Part shown: positions 54,490-63,630 of the stretch, piece by piece
Layout of the letters: each line of letters starts with the position of its first letter
Numbering within the stretch: position 1 is the first letter of the stretch
DNA from: Psychrosphaera sp. F3M07
GTDB taxonomy: Bacteria; Pseudomonadota; Gammaproteobacteria; Enterobacterales; Alteromonadaceae
Assembly: GCF_018860345.1 (NCBI RefSeq)
Contig: NZ_JAHKPJ010000021.1
Location: forward strand, 181,173-245,172
Length of the DNA: 64,000 nucleotides
Reading direction: 5' to 3'
Made by a program: the position numbers and the translations under genes
Notes under the pieces: generated by a model
What the model was told of the DNA's origin: nothing
The model's database searches: none
Seen by the model: the letters and a program-made list of their open reading frames with translations, nothing else

Positions 54490-54945
54490 TTATCGCTTCA
54501 TATAAGGGTCATCTTCAACACTGTCGATTAACCATTCTCCATCGACTCGTGAAAACACAGCTTGTCTTACATCATTAATTCGATCATCGTTTAACGTACC
54601 GGTAAATAAAATATTAACCACGGTAGTATCTGTCTTACCAGTCGAAACTTGATTAAGTGAACGATCAATTTTTAATTCGACACCAGGGTCAATCTGTAGA
54701 TTTAATACATAACGTGCATAACCACGAGTCGTGCCATATGAACGTAAAATACGAGATAACTTAGCGGTTGAATACTTTTGTGCTTCACCCAGGTTTTTTT
54801 GATTATAAATGGCATCAAAGAACATCAAAGCGCGGTATTCAGGTGCGTCAGGGTTAGCAAACGCAGGAATGTTTTTGTTTGACTCATCACAAGCGGATAT
54901 AAAACTAAATGATAATATCAGTACTACTAGTTTAAGGAACTTCAC
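54490..54945 (-). CDS. Hypothetical lipoprotein
   Basis: This 151-residue protein has a lipoprotein signal (ISAC-DE, about residues 16-19). The residue after the Cys is Asp, which in Lol-sorting bacteria would retain it in the inner membrane. The mature part is alpha+beta with EYRALMFFDAIYNQKN near its start, a strand set VVNILFTGTLND and a terminal GEWLIDSVEDDPY. This pattern resembles small NTF2-like periplasmic domains. I do not recognise a named family. It is convergent with ggt and on the same strand as cysK, but upstream-to-downstream spacing makes an operon unlikely. Confidence 0.65.
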   Translation of the reverse strand: MKFLKLVVLILSFSFISACDESNKNIPAFANPDAPEYRALMFFDAIYNQKNLGEAQKYSTAKLSRILRSYGTTRGYARYVLNLQIDPGVELKIDRSLNQVSTGKTDTTVVNILFTGTLNDDRINDVRQAVFSRVDGEWLIDSVEDDPYMKR

Positions 54946-55074
54946 TGTTCACCCATTGTTTATCAATATTGATATCGTCAATTGTAACTAAAATTGTGGA
55001 ATTGATAAGGAATTATTTTATATAAGAAGCGTCTTGAACTGGAAATTTGGAATAAAGTTAGTATTTGAAATAAT

Positions 55075-55103
55075 AAAACCGCTAATTTGCATTAGCGGTT
55101 TTT
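55075..55103 (-). terminator. Terminator after cysK
   Basis: AAAACCGCTAAT / ATTAGCGGTTTT with a four-base loop, 22 bases after the cysK stop codon in the minus direction. Confidence 0.88.
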
Positions 55104-55124
55104 AAAAATTACTTATTTTTAAAC

Positions 55125-56093
55125 TTACTGAACGAGTTGATCATCATCAAACACATCAGCGAATAAAGCAGTAGATAAATATCTTTCTGCAGAGCTTGGT
55201 AAGATAACAACAATGTTTTTATCTGCGTATTCAGGTGTTTCAGCTAGGCGTTTAGCAACAACTACTGCAGCACCAGAAGAAATACCCGCAAGGATGCCTT
55301 CTTCTTTCATTAAACGGTGAGACATAGCAATTGCTTCTTCATTTGTTACTGATTCAGCTCTATCAACAACGCTCAAGTCTAAGTTGCCAGGGATGAAACC
55401 AGCACCAATACCTTGGATTTTATGAGGTCCAGGTTTTAACTCTTCGCCTTTAAATTTTTGGCTGATAACTGGAGAGTCAGTTGGCTCTACAGCGATAGAC
55501 TCAATGTTTTTGCCTTTTTCTTGTTTGATATAACGACTTACACCAGTGATTGTGCCACCAGTACCAACACCAGCGATAAATACATCAATGTTTCCGTCAG
55601 TTGCTTCCCAAATTTCAGGACCTGTGGTGTCAAAGTGAATTTGTGGGTTGGCTGGGTTTTCAAACTGTTGTAGTAATACATATTTATCAGGGTCTGAAGC
55701 AACAATTTCTTGTGCTTTAGCGATCGCACCACCCATGCCTTTAGGGCCTTCAGTTAACACTAAGTTTGCACCAAGTGCTTTTAATAATTGACGACGTTCT
55801 AAACTCATTGTTGACGGCATAGTTAGTGTTAATTTGTAACCTTTAGAGGCCGCAACAAATGCTAATGCTATACCTGTATTTCCAGAAGTAGGTTCAATTA
55901 ACTCTTTGCCTTTAGTTAAACGACCTGATTTCTCGGCATCCCAAATCATGTTTGCGCCAATTCTGTCTTTTACGCTAAATGATGGGTTTCTAGATTCTAT
56001 TTTTGCAAACACATTGCCGCCAGTTACGCGGTTTAATTTTACAAGAGGCGAGTTACCAATTGATAAAGTGTTATCTGCTAATATTTTTGACAT
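55125..56093 (-). CDS. cysK: Cysteine synthase A (O-acetylserine sulfhydrylase)
   Basis: This 322-residue PLP enzyme makes cysteine from O-acetylserine and sulfide. The PLP Lys is in [14 protein letters not shown] (about 43), the substrate loop is [12 protein letters not shown] and the phosphate-binding loop is [10 protein letters not shown]. The C-terminal [12 protein letters not shown] is also typical. Length and sequence fit CysK rather than CysM. It is transcribed divergently from a LysR-type gene across 229 bp. The divergent regulator resembles GcvA rather than CysB, so direct control is uncertain. Confidence 0.95.
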   Translation of the reverse strand: MSKILADNTLSIGNSPLVKLNRVTGGNVFAKIESRNPSFSVKDRIGANMIWDAEKSGRLTKGKELIEPTSGNTGIALAFVAASKGYKLTLTMPSTMSLERRQLLKALGANLVLTEGPKGMGGAIAKAQEIVASDPDKYVLLQQFENPANPQIHFDTTGPEIWEATDGNIDVFIAGVGTGGTITGVSRYIKQEKGKNIESIAVEPTDSPVISQKFKGEELKPGPHKIQGIGAGFIPGNLDLSVVDRAESVTNEEAIAMSHRLMKEEGILAGISSGAAVVVAKRLAETPEYADKNIVVILPSSAERYLSTALFADVFDDDQLVQ

Positions 56094-56322
56094 GTTATTT
56101 CCTACTGGAATTAATAATTGCTGCTAGTTAATACTATGAATGACGTTAACTGAAGTTCCATTTTTAACTATTATATTCAATTTATTCATAACCTATGGCT
56201 ATCAAAAACTAAAAAACGAGTTTTTTTGGTTATAAATAGTGCGGTACATAGTTAGTAGTAAAATCAAAATACGGTGTTACAATTACTATTCATTAAATAA
56301 AATAATCCGAAGTTACTTTAAT

Positions 56323-57222
56323 ATGGCTAGAAGATTACCTCCATTGAATTCGCTTAAAGCTTTTGAAGCCGCGGCTAGAAACTTAAGTTTTACAAAGGCG
56401 GCGGAAGAGTTGTTTGTAACTCAAGCCGCAATAAGTCATCAAATTAAGTTATTAGAAGAACACTTGAGTATGAAGTTATTCATGCGGCGAAATCGTTCAT
56501 TATTGTTGACTGAAGAAGGGCAAAGTTATTATTTGGATATCAAAGATATCTTTGCTCACCTTTATGAGGCCACCGAACGTTTATTAACTAGGGGGGCAAA
56601 AGGTTCAATTAGCATAGCACTCACTCCAAGTTTCGCAATCCAATGGTTAATACCAAGACTAAGCGAGTTTTCTAATTTACACCCAGACATAGACGTTAAA
56701 ATTAAAGCTGTGGATTATGACGATAACTCTCTGACAGATGATGTTGATGTGGCAATTTATTATGGATTAGGTAATTGGCAAGGTGTATTTACCGATAAGT
56801 TATATACCGAATATTTAACTCCAGTTTGTTCTCCTCTGTTATTAAGTGGTGAAAAAGCATTATCTGAACCTTCTGATTTGATGAACCATACTTTGTTGCA
56901 TGATATGTCCAGAAACAACTGGAAAGAATGGATAAAAGTAGCCGGGGTGAAAGATATTAATGTTAATCAAGGCCCTATATTTTCCCACTCATCTATGGTG
57001 TTACAAGCCGCTATACATGGACAAGGTATCGCACTAGGCAATAGCGTATTAGCTAAGCCTGAAATAGAGTCTGGCCGTTTGGTAACGCCATTTAACGAAG
57101 TGCTGGTGAGCAAAAATGCTTTTTACTTAGTCTGTCGTGAAGCTCAAGTAGACTCCCCTAAGATTGTTGCTTTTAGAAATTGGTTATTAGAAGCGGTGAG
57201 GGCGGAGCAAGAAAGTGTCTGA
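56323..57222 (+). CDS. LysR-type regulator (GcvA-like)
   Basis: This 299-residue regulator begins MARRLPPLNSLKAFEAAARN, the classic GcvA N-terminus. A helix-turn-helix (FTKAAEELFVTQAAISHQIK) and a LysR co-inducer domain (from about 92: SISIALTPSFAIQWLIPRL) follow. I place the start at ATG 56323 rather than the earlier frame opening (56239), whose first 28 residues are unlike LysR proteins. GcvA controls glycine cleavage in E. coli; here the target is unknown. The next two genes overlap or follow closely, and gcvA next to a DUF423 gene is conserved in gammaproteobacteria. Confidence 0.85.
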   Translation: MARRLPPLNSLKAFEAAARNLSFTKAAEELFVTQAAISHQIKLLEEHLSMKLFMRRNRSLLLTEEGQSYYLDIKDIFAHLYEATERLLTRGAKGSISIALTPSFAIQWLIPRLSEFSNLHPDIDVKIKAVDYDDNSLTDDVDVAIYYGLGNWQGVFTDKLYTEYLTPVCSPLLLSGEKALSEPSDLMNHTLLHDMSRNNWKEWIKVAGVKDINVNQGPIFSHSSMVLQAAIHGQGIALGNSVLAKPEIESGRLVTPFNEVLVSKNAFYLVCREAQVDSPKIVAFRNWLLEAVRAEQESV

Positions 57223-57904
57223 TATTGTTGAAAAGTTAGAACATGGTTTTAAAAGTACGGTATATCAACATGCCCACCTAGCTAGTAAAGCTATTGTCGT
57301 TATGGCGCATGGAGCTGGAGCGGGCAATAGAAATGAATTTATGGACTGTTATTGTACCAAGTTAGCAGAGTCACAAATTAAAGTGATCAGTTTCAACTTT
57401 GATTATATGCAGATCATGTATGAAAGTGGTAAACGACGGCCTCCAAACCCCAATAAACAATTATTAACCCAATTTAACCAAGTACTTTCTGAGTTGAATA
57501 CAAACTTGCCAGTGTTTATTGCAGGAAAAAGCATGGGAGGCAGAGTTGCTTCACAACTTGCCGCGACGTCCGAATTAGGTTTGAAAATACAAGGCTGTAT
57601 CGTTTTAGGTTATCCCTTTATGCCACCAGGAAAGCCTGAGAAGTTTGCTGATAGAACACAACACTTTATAGAGTTAACCGTGCCGTTATTAATCAATCAA
57701 GGTGAGCGAGATACCTTTGGTGGTGTTGATTCTTTGTCTAACAAAAGTCACGAGCCAGTTCTTTGTAATAGTAAACTGCAACTTAAGTGGATACCGTCAG
57801 GTGATCATAGTTTTAAACCGTTAAAGTCGTCAGGGGTAACGATTGAAGAAAACATTGAAACGGCGGTAAGAAACACAGTTAAATTTATTCATGAGTTGGT
57901 GTAA
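57215..57904 (+). CDS. Alpha/beta hydrolase (KANL3/Tex30-like)
   Basis: This 229-residue hydrolase has an oxyanion segment VMAHGAGAGNR (about 29-39), the nucleophile elbow GKSMGGR (about 107-113), an Asp after LLINQGERDTFG and a terminal His in SGDHSFKP. The fold is the small alpha/beta hydrolase type often annotated as dienelactone hydrolase-like, of unknown substrate. It starts at GTG 57215 with GGAG seven bases before, and overlaps the regulator gene by eight bases, so it is translationally coupled. Confidence 0.8.
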   Translation: MSDIVEKLEHGFKSTVYQHAHLASKAIVVMAHGAGAGNRNEFMDCYCTKLAESQIKVISFNFDYMQIMYESGKRRPPNPNKQLLTQFNQVLSELNTNLPVFIAGKSMGGRVASQLAATSELGLKIQGCIVLGYPFMPPGKPEKFADRTQHFIELTVPLLINQGERDTFGGVDSLSNKSHEPVLCNSKLQLKWIPSGDHSFKPLKSSGVTIEENIETAVRNTVKFIHELV

Positions 57905-57907
57905 ACA

Positions 57908-58282
57908 ATGCTAAAACTCAATACAAAATCATTTACTTTATTTGCTGCACTGAGTGGATTTCTAACCGTAATATTAGGTGCATTTGCTGCCCATGGTTTA
58001 AAGGGAAGTTTGTCTAGTTATGAGCTAGATATATGGAAAACTGCCGTGTTATATCAATTTGTCCATACCATAGTGATTTTACAAGTTAGCCAAATGAAAA
58101 CGTCAACATTGTTAATTCGAGCTCAACTCTGGTTTAGTGTTGGTATTCTGTTATTTTCTGGTTCGTTATATCTTTTAGCTGTGACCGGGTTGACTAAATT
58201 AGGCATGTTCACACCTTTAGGTGGAATTTGCTTTTTATTGGGTTGGATTTACTTAATAGTACAGGTTGTTAAAAATAAATAA
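57908..58282 (+). CDS. DUF423 membrane protein (YgdD-like)
   Basis: This 124-residue protein has four hydrophobic helices. The first has FTLFAALSGFLTVILGAFAAHGLKG, the typical DUF423 start, and GSLYLLAVTGLTKLGMFTPLGG is the second family mark. The E. coli homologue YgdD is an inner-membrane protein without established function, encoded next to gcvA as here. It follows the hydrolase by three bases. Confidence 0.88.
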   Translation: MLKLNTKSFTLFAALSGFLTVILGAFAAHGLKGSLSSYELDIWKTAVLYQFVHTIVILQVSQMKTSTLLIRAQLWFSVGILLFSGSLYLLAVTGLTKLGMFTPLGGICFLLGWIYLIVQVVKNK

Positions 58283-58346
58283 TTTTATATCAATGATTTA
58301 GTGGGCTGTCGTTTCAGTATCGCGTTACCATTTTATTGTCGGCGTG

Positions 58347-60128
58347 TTACGAAAGAGGGGTGAAAATTGTCGTTGTTTGACCGATTGTAAGGTACAGATT
58401 TTCGAGGTTAGGTACTTTTGATTTAAATTCACTCACGAGAGTTTCAATGGTTTTATTTGGAGTTAATTTGTTTTCACCATTGATGAAATGCTGAAAAAAA
58501 TAGGTCGCGATTATTATAAATAAAGTATTTATGTTGATATTTTTATGTTCGATAGCTTTGTCTTTATTTATCTTTAAAAAATTAAAATACTGTTCGATAA
58601 CTTGAATATAAGCTTCTGGCAGCAGCCAGCTTTTCGATAAAATTAAACTGATTTTTTTCCAATTATCAAAGGTGTTTAATCCAAAAATTTCAGCTAAGGA
58701 TTTTACATCATTCTCATTGGCTTTAACTAAACAAGCAGGTGTACTAGCGGCATAAGCAACCTTTGGGATAGTCATCAATGCAATCATTAGAATACGGCCA
58801 ATTAATTCGTGGTACTTAGGCAGTCCATTTAAGGTTTGATGATGTAATTGGGATAATATATGACTAAATAAATCAATTTTATAGTTAACAACATCAGAGC
58901 CCATTTGTTTCACACTATGTTGTTTCACTTTTATATTGTCGTTACATAAAGTTGGAAACAATTGCACTTTCCCTAACATAGCAATCGCATGACTTACGTC
59001 TGTGACTTGCAGCTGCTTGCGGTTATGCATAGTTGCAAAGTTTAATAATAACTGTGATTGATCTGGGTAGTTTAATAATACTTTACCCAAGACTTTGTTG
59101 TTGTCTCGTAATACGCTCTGGGAGATGACTTTCCAACTGTGGTTCGCACTGTATCTATATATTCCAACATGTGACTCAGTGGCTTTAGGTTTAGCTTTTG
59201 ACTTGGCATTTGTTTGTTCAAGTGCTTGTTGATTTAAGATTAAGCGAATTATCTTGTTATGATCTAATGTCTGGTGCGGTAATACTGACCTTACGTTATT
59301 AGTGTCTATTTCACTACATTCAACATTTTCATCTATGGATGTTTGTCCAAATTCAAACCCACTGCAAATTTGTTTATCAGGGCTTTGCGAAAGGATATAA
59401 GCAAGGTTTTGATTTTTCAGCCTTACTAATGCGCCATTAAAGTCCACTGATGATTTACATAATAAACTGAATTCAGTTTTATACGTCTGTAGATTAGGTT
59501 GGTTAAGGTGTAAATCGTCCTGAATGGCCAGTAATCGACTTAAAGCACTATTGTAAGTAACTTTACCTTTTAAACCTGAAAACGCGGTGATAGAGCAATT
59601 AAGGGCTGTTACAGCTAATAGTTGAATTTTAGAGTTAGCTTTAGAATAAGTATTTACATTTGAAAGCTGACTTAATAATTTAAGACTATTGTTATCGGCT
59701 ATAGGGATACGTTTTGCCAATTGAAAACTGGCCTGGGGGCAATGTAATAAGGCTTTTTTGAATTTGCTGAGTTGTTTGTGGTCTTTTTTTGCAGCAATGA
59801 ACTCAGGCAAAACAACATACAGTAATAACAGGCTTGCCTTAATTATAGAGTTACCATGCTCTGTAACGACATTACTATTGATACAAAGCGAACGACAAAA
59901 ACAGGTATGTTTAAGAATGAATAAAGCAATAAAGTGCATGTCTTTATTGCTGGTATTTAAAATTAGCCCTGTCAATTGCGGATGAGTAGTTAACACAACA
60001 TTCATCTTTTTTAACAACTCATCAAGTTGCTCTTCAAAATCAAGTTCAGTACGCTTGACGAAAACTTTATGACATGACGATGCCAGTTCACAAAGCTGGT
60101 TATAAGAAGATAACAAGGCCGATTGCAA
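58347..60128 (-). CDS. Divergent HDOD-like protein
   Basis: This 593-residue protein without signal peptide is unlike well-known families along most of its length. Residues about 340-400 (VLGKVLLNYPDQSQLLLNFAT, then LQVTDVSHAIAMLGKVQLFPTL) resemble the core of HDOD domains, which scaffold signal-transduction assemblies. The HD metal-binding residues are not evident. The N-terminal half is helical with several Cys and Leu repeats. Spacing of two bases to the upstream DUF3192 gene implies cotranscription. The family call is tentative. Confidence 0.5.
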   Translation of the reverse strand: MQSALLSSYNQLCELASSCHKVFVKRTELDFEEQLDELLKKMNVVLTTHPQLTGLILNTSNKDMHFIALFILKHTCFCRSLCINSNVVTEHGNSIIKASLLLLYVVLPEFIAAKKDHKQLSKFKKALLHCPQASFQLAKRIPIADNNSLKLLSQLSNVNTYSKANSKIQLLAVTALNCSITAFSGLKGKVTYNSALSRLLAIQDDLHLNQPNLQTYKTEFSLLCKSSVDFNGALVRLKNQNLAYILSQSPDKQICSGFEFGQTSIDENVECSEIDTNNVRSVLPHQTLDHNKIIRLILNQQALEQTNAKSKAKPKATESHVGIYRYSANHSWKVISQSVLRDNNKVLGKVLLNYPDQSQLLLNFATMHNRKQLQVTDVSHAIAMLGKVQLFPTLCNDNIKVKQHSVKQMGSDVVNYKIDLFSHILSQLHHQTLNGLPKYHELIGRILMIALMTIPKVAYAASTPACLVKANENDVKSLAEIFGLNTFDNWKKISLILSKSWLLPEAYIQVIEQYFNFLKINKDKAIEHKNININTLFIIIATYFFQHFINGENKLTPNKTIETLVSEFKSKVPNLENLYLTIGQTTTIFTPLS

Positions 60129-60130
60129 AG

Positions 60131-60511
60131 TTAGATGTTATTAAACTGTTCATAGGCGCTGTCGCCCCAAGCAATTAATTGCCCATTTTCAAATAACATT
60201 GGCGTGCACTCATCTTTAGTTGTGATCCCGTCAGATTGTGTATGCTGTGTACGGTAGAACATAACTTGAAAACTTACGTCATCTTTTAATTTCGCTTCAG
60301 TTAAATCTGGAGAGCCCAATGTTTGAATAACGTAGGAGCGATTAATGTTTTCATCAATAGAAAGGGCACTGATAAATCGTTGGTTGAAAGCTTGTCTATC
60401 TTCCCAACCCATTTGATCCGGATCATCTTCGTAAAATGTTAAAACTAGGGCCGCAAATATTGCATATAACCCAAAACCTATTCCTACAAACTTAACGACC
60501 TTTTTATCCAT
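60131..60511 (-). CDS. DUF3192 family membrane-anchored protein
   Basis: This 126-residue protein has one N-terminal membrane helix (about 8-26: FVGIGFGLYAIFAALVL), then a periplasmic domain with ENINRSYVIQTLGSPDLTEAK and VMFYRTQHTQSDGITTKDECTP. The latter resembles BamE/SmpA-like lipoprotein folds. It fits the DUF3192 family of gammaproteobacteria, which has no assigned function. It is the first gene of a two-gene unit with the HDOD-like gene. Confidence 0.8.
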   Translation of the reverse strand: MDKKVVKFVGIGFGLYAIFAALVLTFYEDDPDQMGWEDRQAFNQRFISALSIDENINRSYVIQTLGSPDLTEAKLKDDVSFQVMFYRTQHTQSDGITTKDECTPMLFENGQLIAWGDSAYEQFNNI

Positions 60512-60600
60512 GATGTTCTCTAACTTATCCGATTTATTATTATGCTTTTATTATAACGTGATCACTTTGTACTATGTCAAAAGAAGTTTATTTTTTATTT

Positions 60601-61941
60601 TTAAAGTATATTTATCTTATAACAAGGTTCATATTTACTTCCCGGCAGCTTCATCCGTCCTTGTTCGACAAACGCCATTAATAATTTATCCATACGATGC
60701 ATCAATGTCTCATCACCTTGAAGGATAAATGGCCCTTTTTCTTTAACGGCTAACACGCCTTGTTCTTTTATATTGCCAGCTACAATACCTGAAAATGCTT
60801 TTCTTAAGTTTGCAGCAAGTTGGGTTTTAGGCTGATCAAGATTAAGGTTTAGTTGAGACATGTTTTCATGGTTAGGGTCAAAACTATGTTGAAAGTCAGG
60901 TTCTATATTTAAGGTCCAATTGTATTGATAGGCATCACCTACCGATTTCCTAAAATCTCTTACGTTTACCATTTGGTCTTTAATGAATTGTGCTACTGCA
61001 GCAGGTTTATCAGGCATGATATTCAATAAGTCACGAGCCTCTTTGCCCAATGTTGCTTCAACAAATTCAGCTATTTCTTCAAAATAGGCGATGGACTCAG
61101 CAGGCCCTGTTAATACAATAGGCAACACTTGTAATTTATTCTTAGGGTTTAACATAATACCTAAAAGATATAATAACTCTTCTGCGGTACCAGCGCCGCC
61201 AGGAAAAATAATAATGGCGTGAGCAACTCTGACAAAGGCTTCTAATCTTTTTTCAATATCTGGTAAAATGACTAATTCATTTACAATTGGATTAGGGGCT
61301 TCTGCTGCGATAATACTAGGTTCGGTTAATCCTAAATATCGTCCATTTTTAATTCTTTGTTTTGCATGGCCAAGCGCCGCACCTTTCATTGGGCCTTTCA
61401 TAGCACCTGGTCCACAGCCAGTACAAATATTTAATCCACGTAAGCCTAACTGATAGCCAATTTCTTTGGTGTAACGGTATTCTTTTTCTTTTATAGAGTG
61501 GCCGCCCCAACAAACCACTAAGTTAGGCAAGTCGGTTGGTAAAATCACATTTGCGTGGCGAAGGATATCAAATATGGCATTGGTCACTTCAACACTGTCA
61601 TTAAAGTCTGTTGTTTCATATTTTGACGAGTTAAATAATATGTCACGAATAACGGATTGAAGGTGTTCTTGTATACCCGTAATGATTTCACCATCAACAA
61701 AGGCAGCTTGTGGCGGGTTAATCAGTTCAATTTTAATCCCACGCTCACGGCTAAGTAGGTTAATTTCAAAGTCAGAATATTCGTTATATAACTCATCACT
61801 TTCATTCCCTACGTTTAATACAGCTAGTGCACAACTTTTGAAAAGGGCATATAAAGGGCTGTTCGAGGACTTTTGTAGTTTAGAAACTTCTGTTTGCGAT
61901 AATAAATTCATCCCATCAAGTGGGTTAAGTAATACTCTCAT
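60601..61941 (-). CDS. ppnN: Nucleotide 5'-monophosphate nucleosidase PpnN
   Basis: This 446-residue enzyme is close to E. coli YgdH/PpnN throughout. N-terminal motifs include MNLLSQTEVSKLQ and LINPPQAAFVDGEIITGI. The LOG-type catalytic core has TGCGPGAMKGPMKGAA and FPGGAGTAEELLYLLGIM, the PGGXGTXXE motif that binds the phosphoribose. It cleaves nucleoside monophosphates to base and ribose phosphate and is activated by (p)ppGpp in E. coli. The C-terminus RMKLPGSKYEPCYKINIL matches the family end, so the gene is complete. Confidence 0.95.
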   Translation of the reverse strand: MRVLLNPLDGMNLLSQTEVSKLQKSSNSPLYALFKSCALAVLNVGNESDELYNEYSDFEINLLSRERGIKIELINPPQAAFVDGEIITGIQEHLQSVIRDILFNSSKYETTDFNDSVEVTNAIFDILRHANVILPTDLPNLVVCWGGHSIKEKEYRYTKEIGYQLGLRGLNICTGCGPGAMKGPMKGAALGHAKQRIKNGRYLGLTEPSIIAAEAPNPIVNELVILPDIEKRLEAFVRVAHAIIIFPGGAGTAEELLYLLGIMLNPKNKLQVLPIVLTGPAESIAYFEEIAEFVEATLGKEARDLLNIMPDKPAAVAQFIKDQMVNVRDFRKSVGDAYQYNWTLNIEPDFQHSFDPNHENMSQLNLNLDQPKTQLAANLRKAFSGIVAGNIKEQGVLAVKEKGPFILQGDETLMHRMDKLLMAFVEQGRMKLPGSKYEPCYKINIL

Positions 61942-62018
61942 TCATATTCCCGTATGTTTTTATAAAAACTGAAAAATTCAATTTTTATTAATATGCTGTA
62001 GTAGATAGAGGAAACAGG

Positions 62019-63512
62019 TTATTTTTTATAACACGTCTTATTTCGGCCTGTATGTTTTGCTTCATAAAGCGCTTTATCAGCTCTATCAAATACAGTATGG
62101 GTATTGTCCGTCGCTTTTAATGCCGTCACACCGATGGAAACGGTGATATTCAACCTATCTTTTTTGATTGAAAATGGAATGGCTTCGATAGCAAGACGCA
62201 CTTTTTCAAGTGCTAACATGGATTCTTTAGGATCTGTATTGGTTAATATACAAACAAACTCTTCACCACCATATCTGGCAACATAGTCAGATACTCTAAA
62301 ATGTTTTCTTAACGTTTTGGCAACAATTTGTAATGTCTTATCGCCAACACTATGCCCATATTTATCATTAATACTTTTAAAATGATCTAAGTCTAAAACG
62401 GCTAAACATAGTGGCTCTGGGTGACGGATCCAACGATGAAACTCTTCATCAAAGCGTTTATCGTATGCACCCCTGTTTGGTAAACCAGTTAACGCGTCAG
62501 TTTCACTTCTTGATTTCTCTTCTAACCATTTGGTGCGATAGAAAGAAGTTCTTTCTTCCATTTTAGAAAGTTTAGTTTCCATCTTACTGAGTGAAGAATT
62601 AAGTTCTTCGGTACGTTGCTTTTCAATATCTTCTTTCTTTTTTATTGACTCAGTAATGGAGTTTAACTTGCTATTAATAAGGCCTTTTAACTGCTCTACG
62701 TTATTTGTTTGTCCTGACTTTTGTGACAATTCATGGATTTGTTTTTCAATCTGGATATTTAATTTAGCGAGCTCTAAATCGTAATGTTTGGAGTTGGCTA
62801 AGGAATCGACTAATACTTGCTGAACTTCTTCTAGCGCTGAATTTATGCTTAGTACTAATGTTTGAGTTTGTTTAAATTCTTCGCCAAACTGTTCAATTAC
62901 TTCTGCAAACGTTTTAATGCATAGGTTTAGTTTATCTTTTTCAACGGTAGTATTTTTTATTTGGATCAAGCGTTTGTCTAATGACGGAACCAAAATCTCG
63001 TTATTAGCTAAGTTATCTAAACTGTCTACTAATATCTTGGTGATATTGAAACTTTCAGGTGCATTTGTCGAATTGTTAGTGTTTTTTAGCGCACTAAATA
63101 ATTCAAGTAATTGAATAGTTTGCGGTTGCAGTTCTGTGAAAATACTTACCGTTCCTGACTTTAACTTATTTACAACCATTCTTAATTGGCGTCTTAAATT
63201 ATCTGGAATACCGGTTGTGCTTTGTAATATTTCACCTGATTCGATTAAGGCATCTTTTAATGATATTTGAGATTTTTGTTGGAATTGTTCTAACGATTTA
63301 ACTTTTAGGTTAGCGGATTCAATTGCATTGATAACGGATTGGTAATCAGCATCGTTTACGACAAGTTTTCTAAGTTTGGTAAGTTGGATGTCTAACTCAG
63401 GACTACTTCCTTTTGTAACATGACTTAATCTTTCTACTAAGCCAAAAGAAGCCTTATATGCTTTAACTTGTAATGCTTGCTTAATTTTTTCGTTGTCTAC
63501 GTTATCGTTCAA
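62019..63512 (-). CDS. Diguanylate cyclase (GGDEF domain)
   Basis: This 497-residue protein has a long helical N-terminal region (about 1-330), with coiled-coil near 230-330, and a C-terminal GGDEF domain. The active site reads GGEEF (about 415), and SETDALTGLPNRGAYDKRF opens the domain. The inhibitory I-site RVSD lies five residues before GGEEF, so product feedback by cyclic di-GMP is expected. No membrane segment or known sensory domain is visible, so it is probably a cytoplasmic enzyme controlled by oligomerisation or a partner. It seems to be its own transcription unit. Confidence 0.93.
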   Translation of the reverse strand: MNDNVDNEKIKQALQVKAYKASFGLVERLSHVTKGSSPELDIQLTKLRKLVVNDADYQSVINAIESANLKVKSLEQFQQKSQISLKDALIESGEILQSTTGIPDNLRRQLRMVVNKLKSGTVSIFTELQPQTIQLLELFSALKNTNNSTNAPESFNITKILVDSLDNLANNEILVPSLDKRLIQIKNTTVEKDKLNLCIKTFAEVIEQFGEEFKQTQTLVLSINSALEEVQQVLVDSLANSKHYDLELAKLNIQIEKQIHELSQKSGQTNNVEQLKGLINSKLNSITESIKKKEDIEKQRTEELNSSLSKMETKLSKMEERTSFYRTKWLEEKSRSETDALTGLPNRGAYDKRFDEEFHRWIRHPEPLCLAVLDLDHFKSINDKYGHSVGDKTLQIVAKTLRKHFRVSDYVARYGGEEFVCILTNTDPKESMLALEKVRLAIEAIPFSIKKDRLNITVSIGVTALKATDNTHTVFDRADKALYEAKHTGRNKTCYKK

Positions 63513-63598
63513 TTTTATTTCCGTATTATAAAGACTATAAGAGATAAATAGTTTGAAAAATCAATCCTAATAATGTCTTTAACTATAAGAGGTATAAC

Positions 63599-63630
63599 AA
63601 AAAAAAGCCATCTATAAAGATGGCTTTTTA
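63599..63630. terminator. Orphan bidirectional-looking terminator
   Basis: AAAAAGCCATCT / AGATGGCTTTTT is a 12-bp stem with an ATAA loop. It lies upstream of the diguanylate cyclase gene. On the minus strand it would end a transcript coming from the right edge; no confident gene lies there. Confidence 0.75.
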
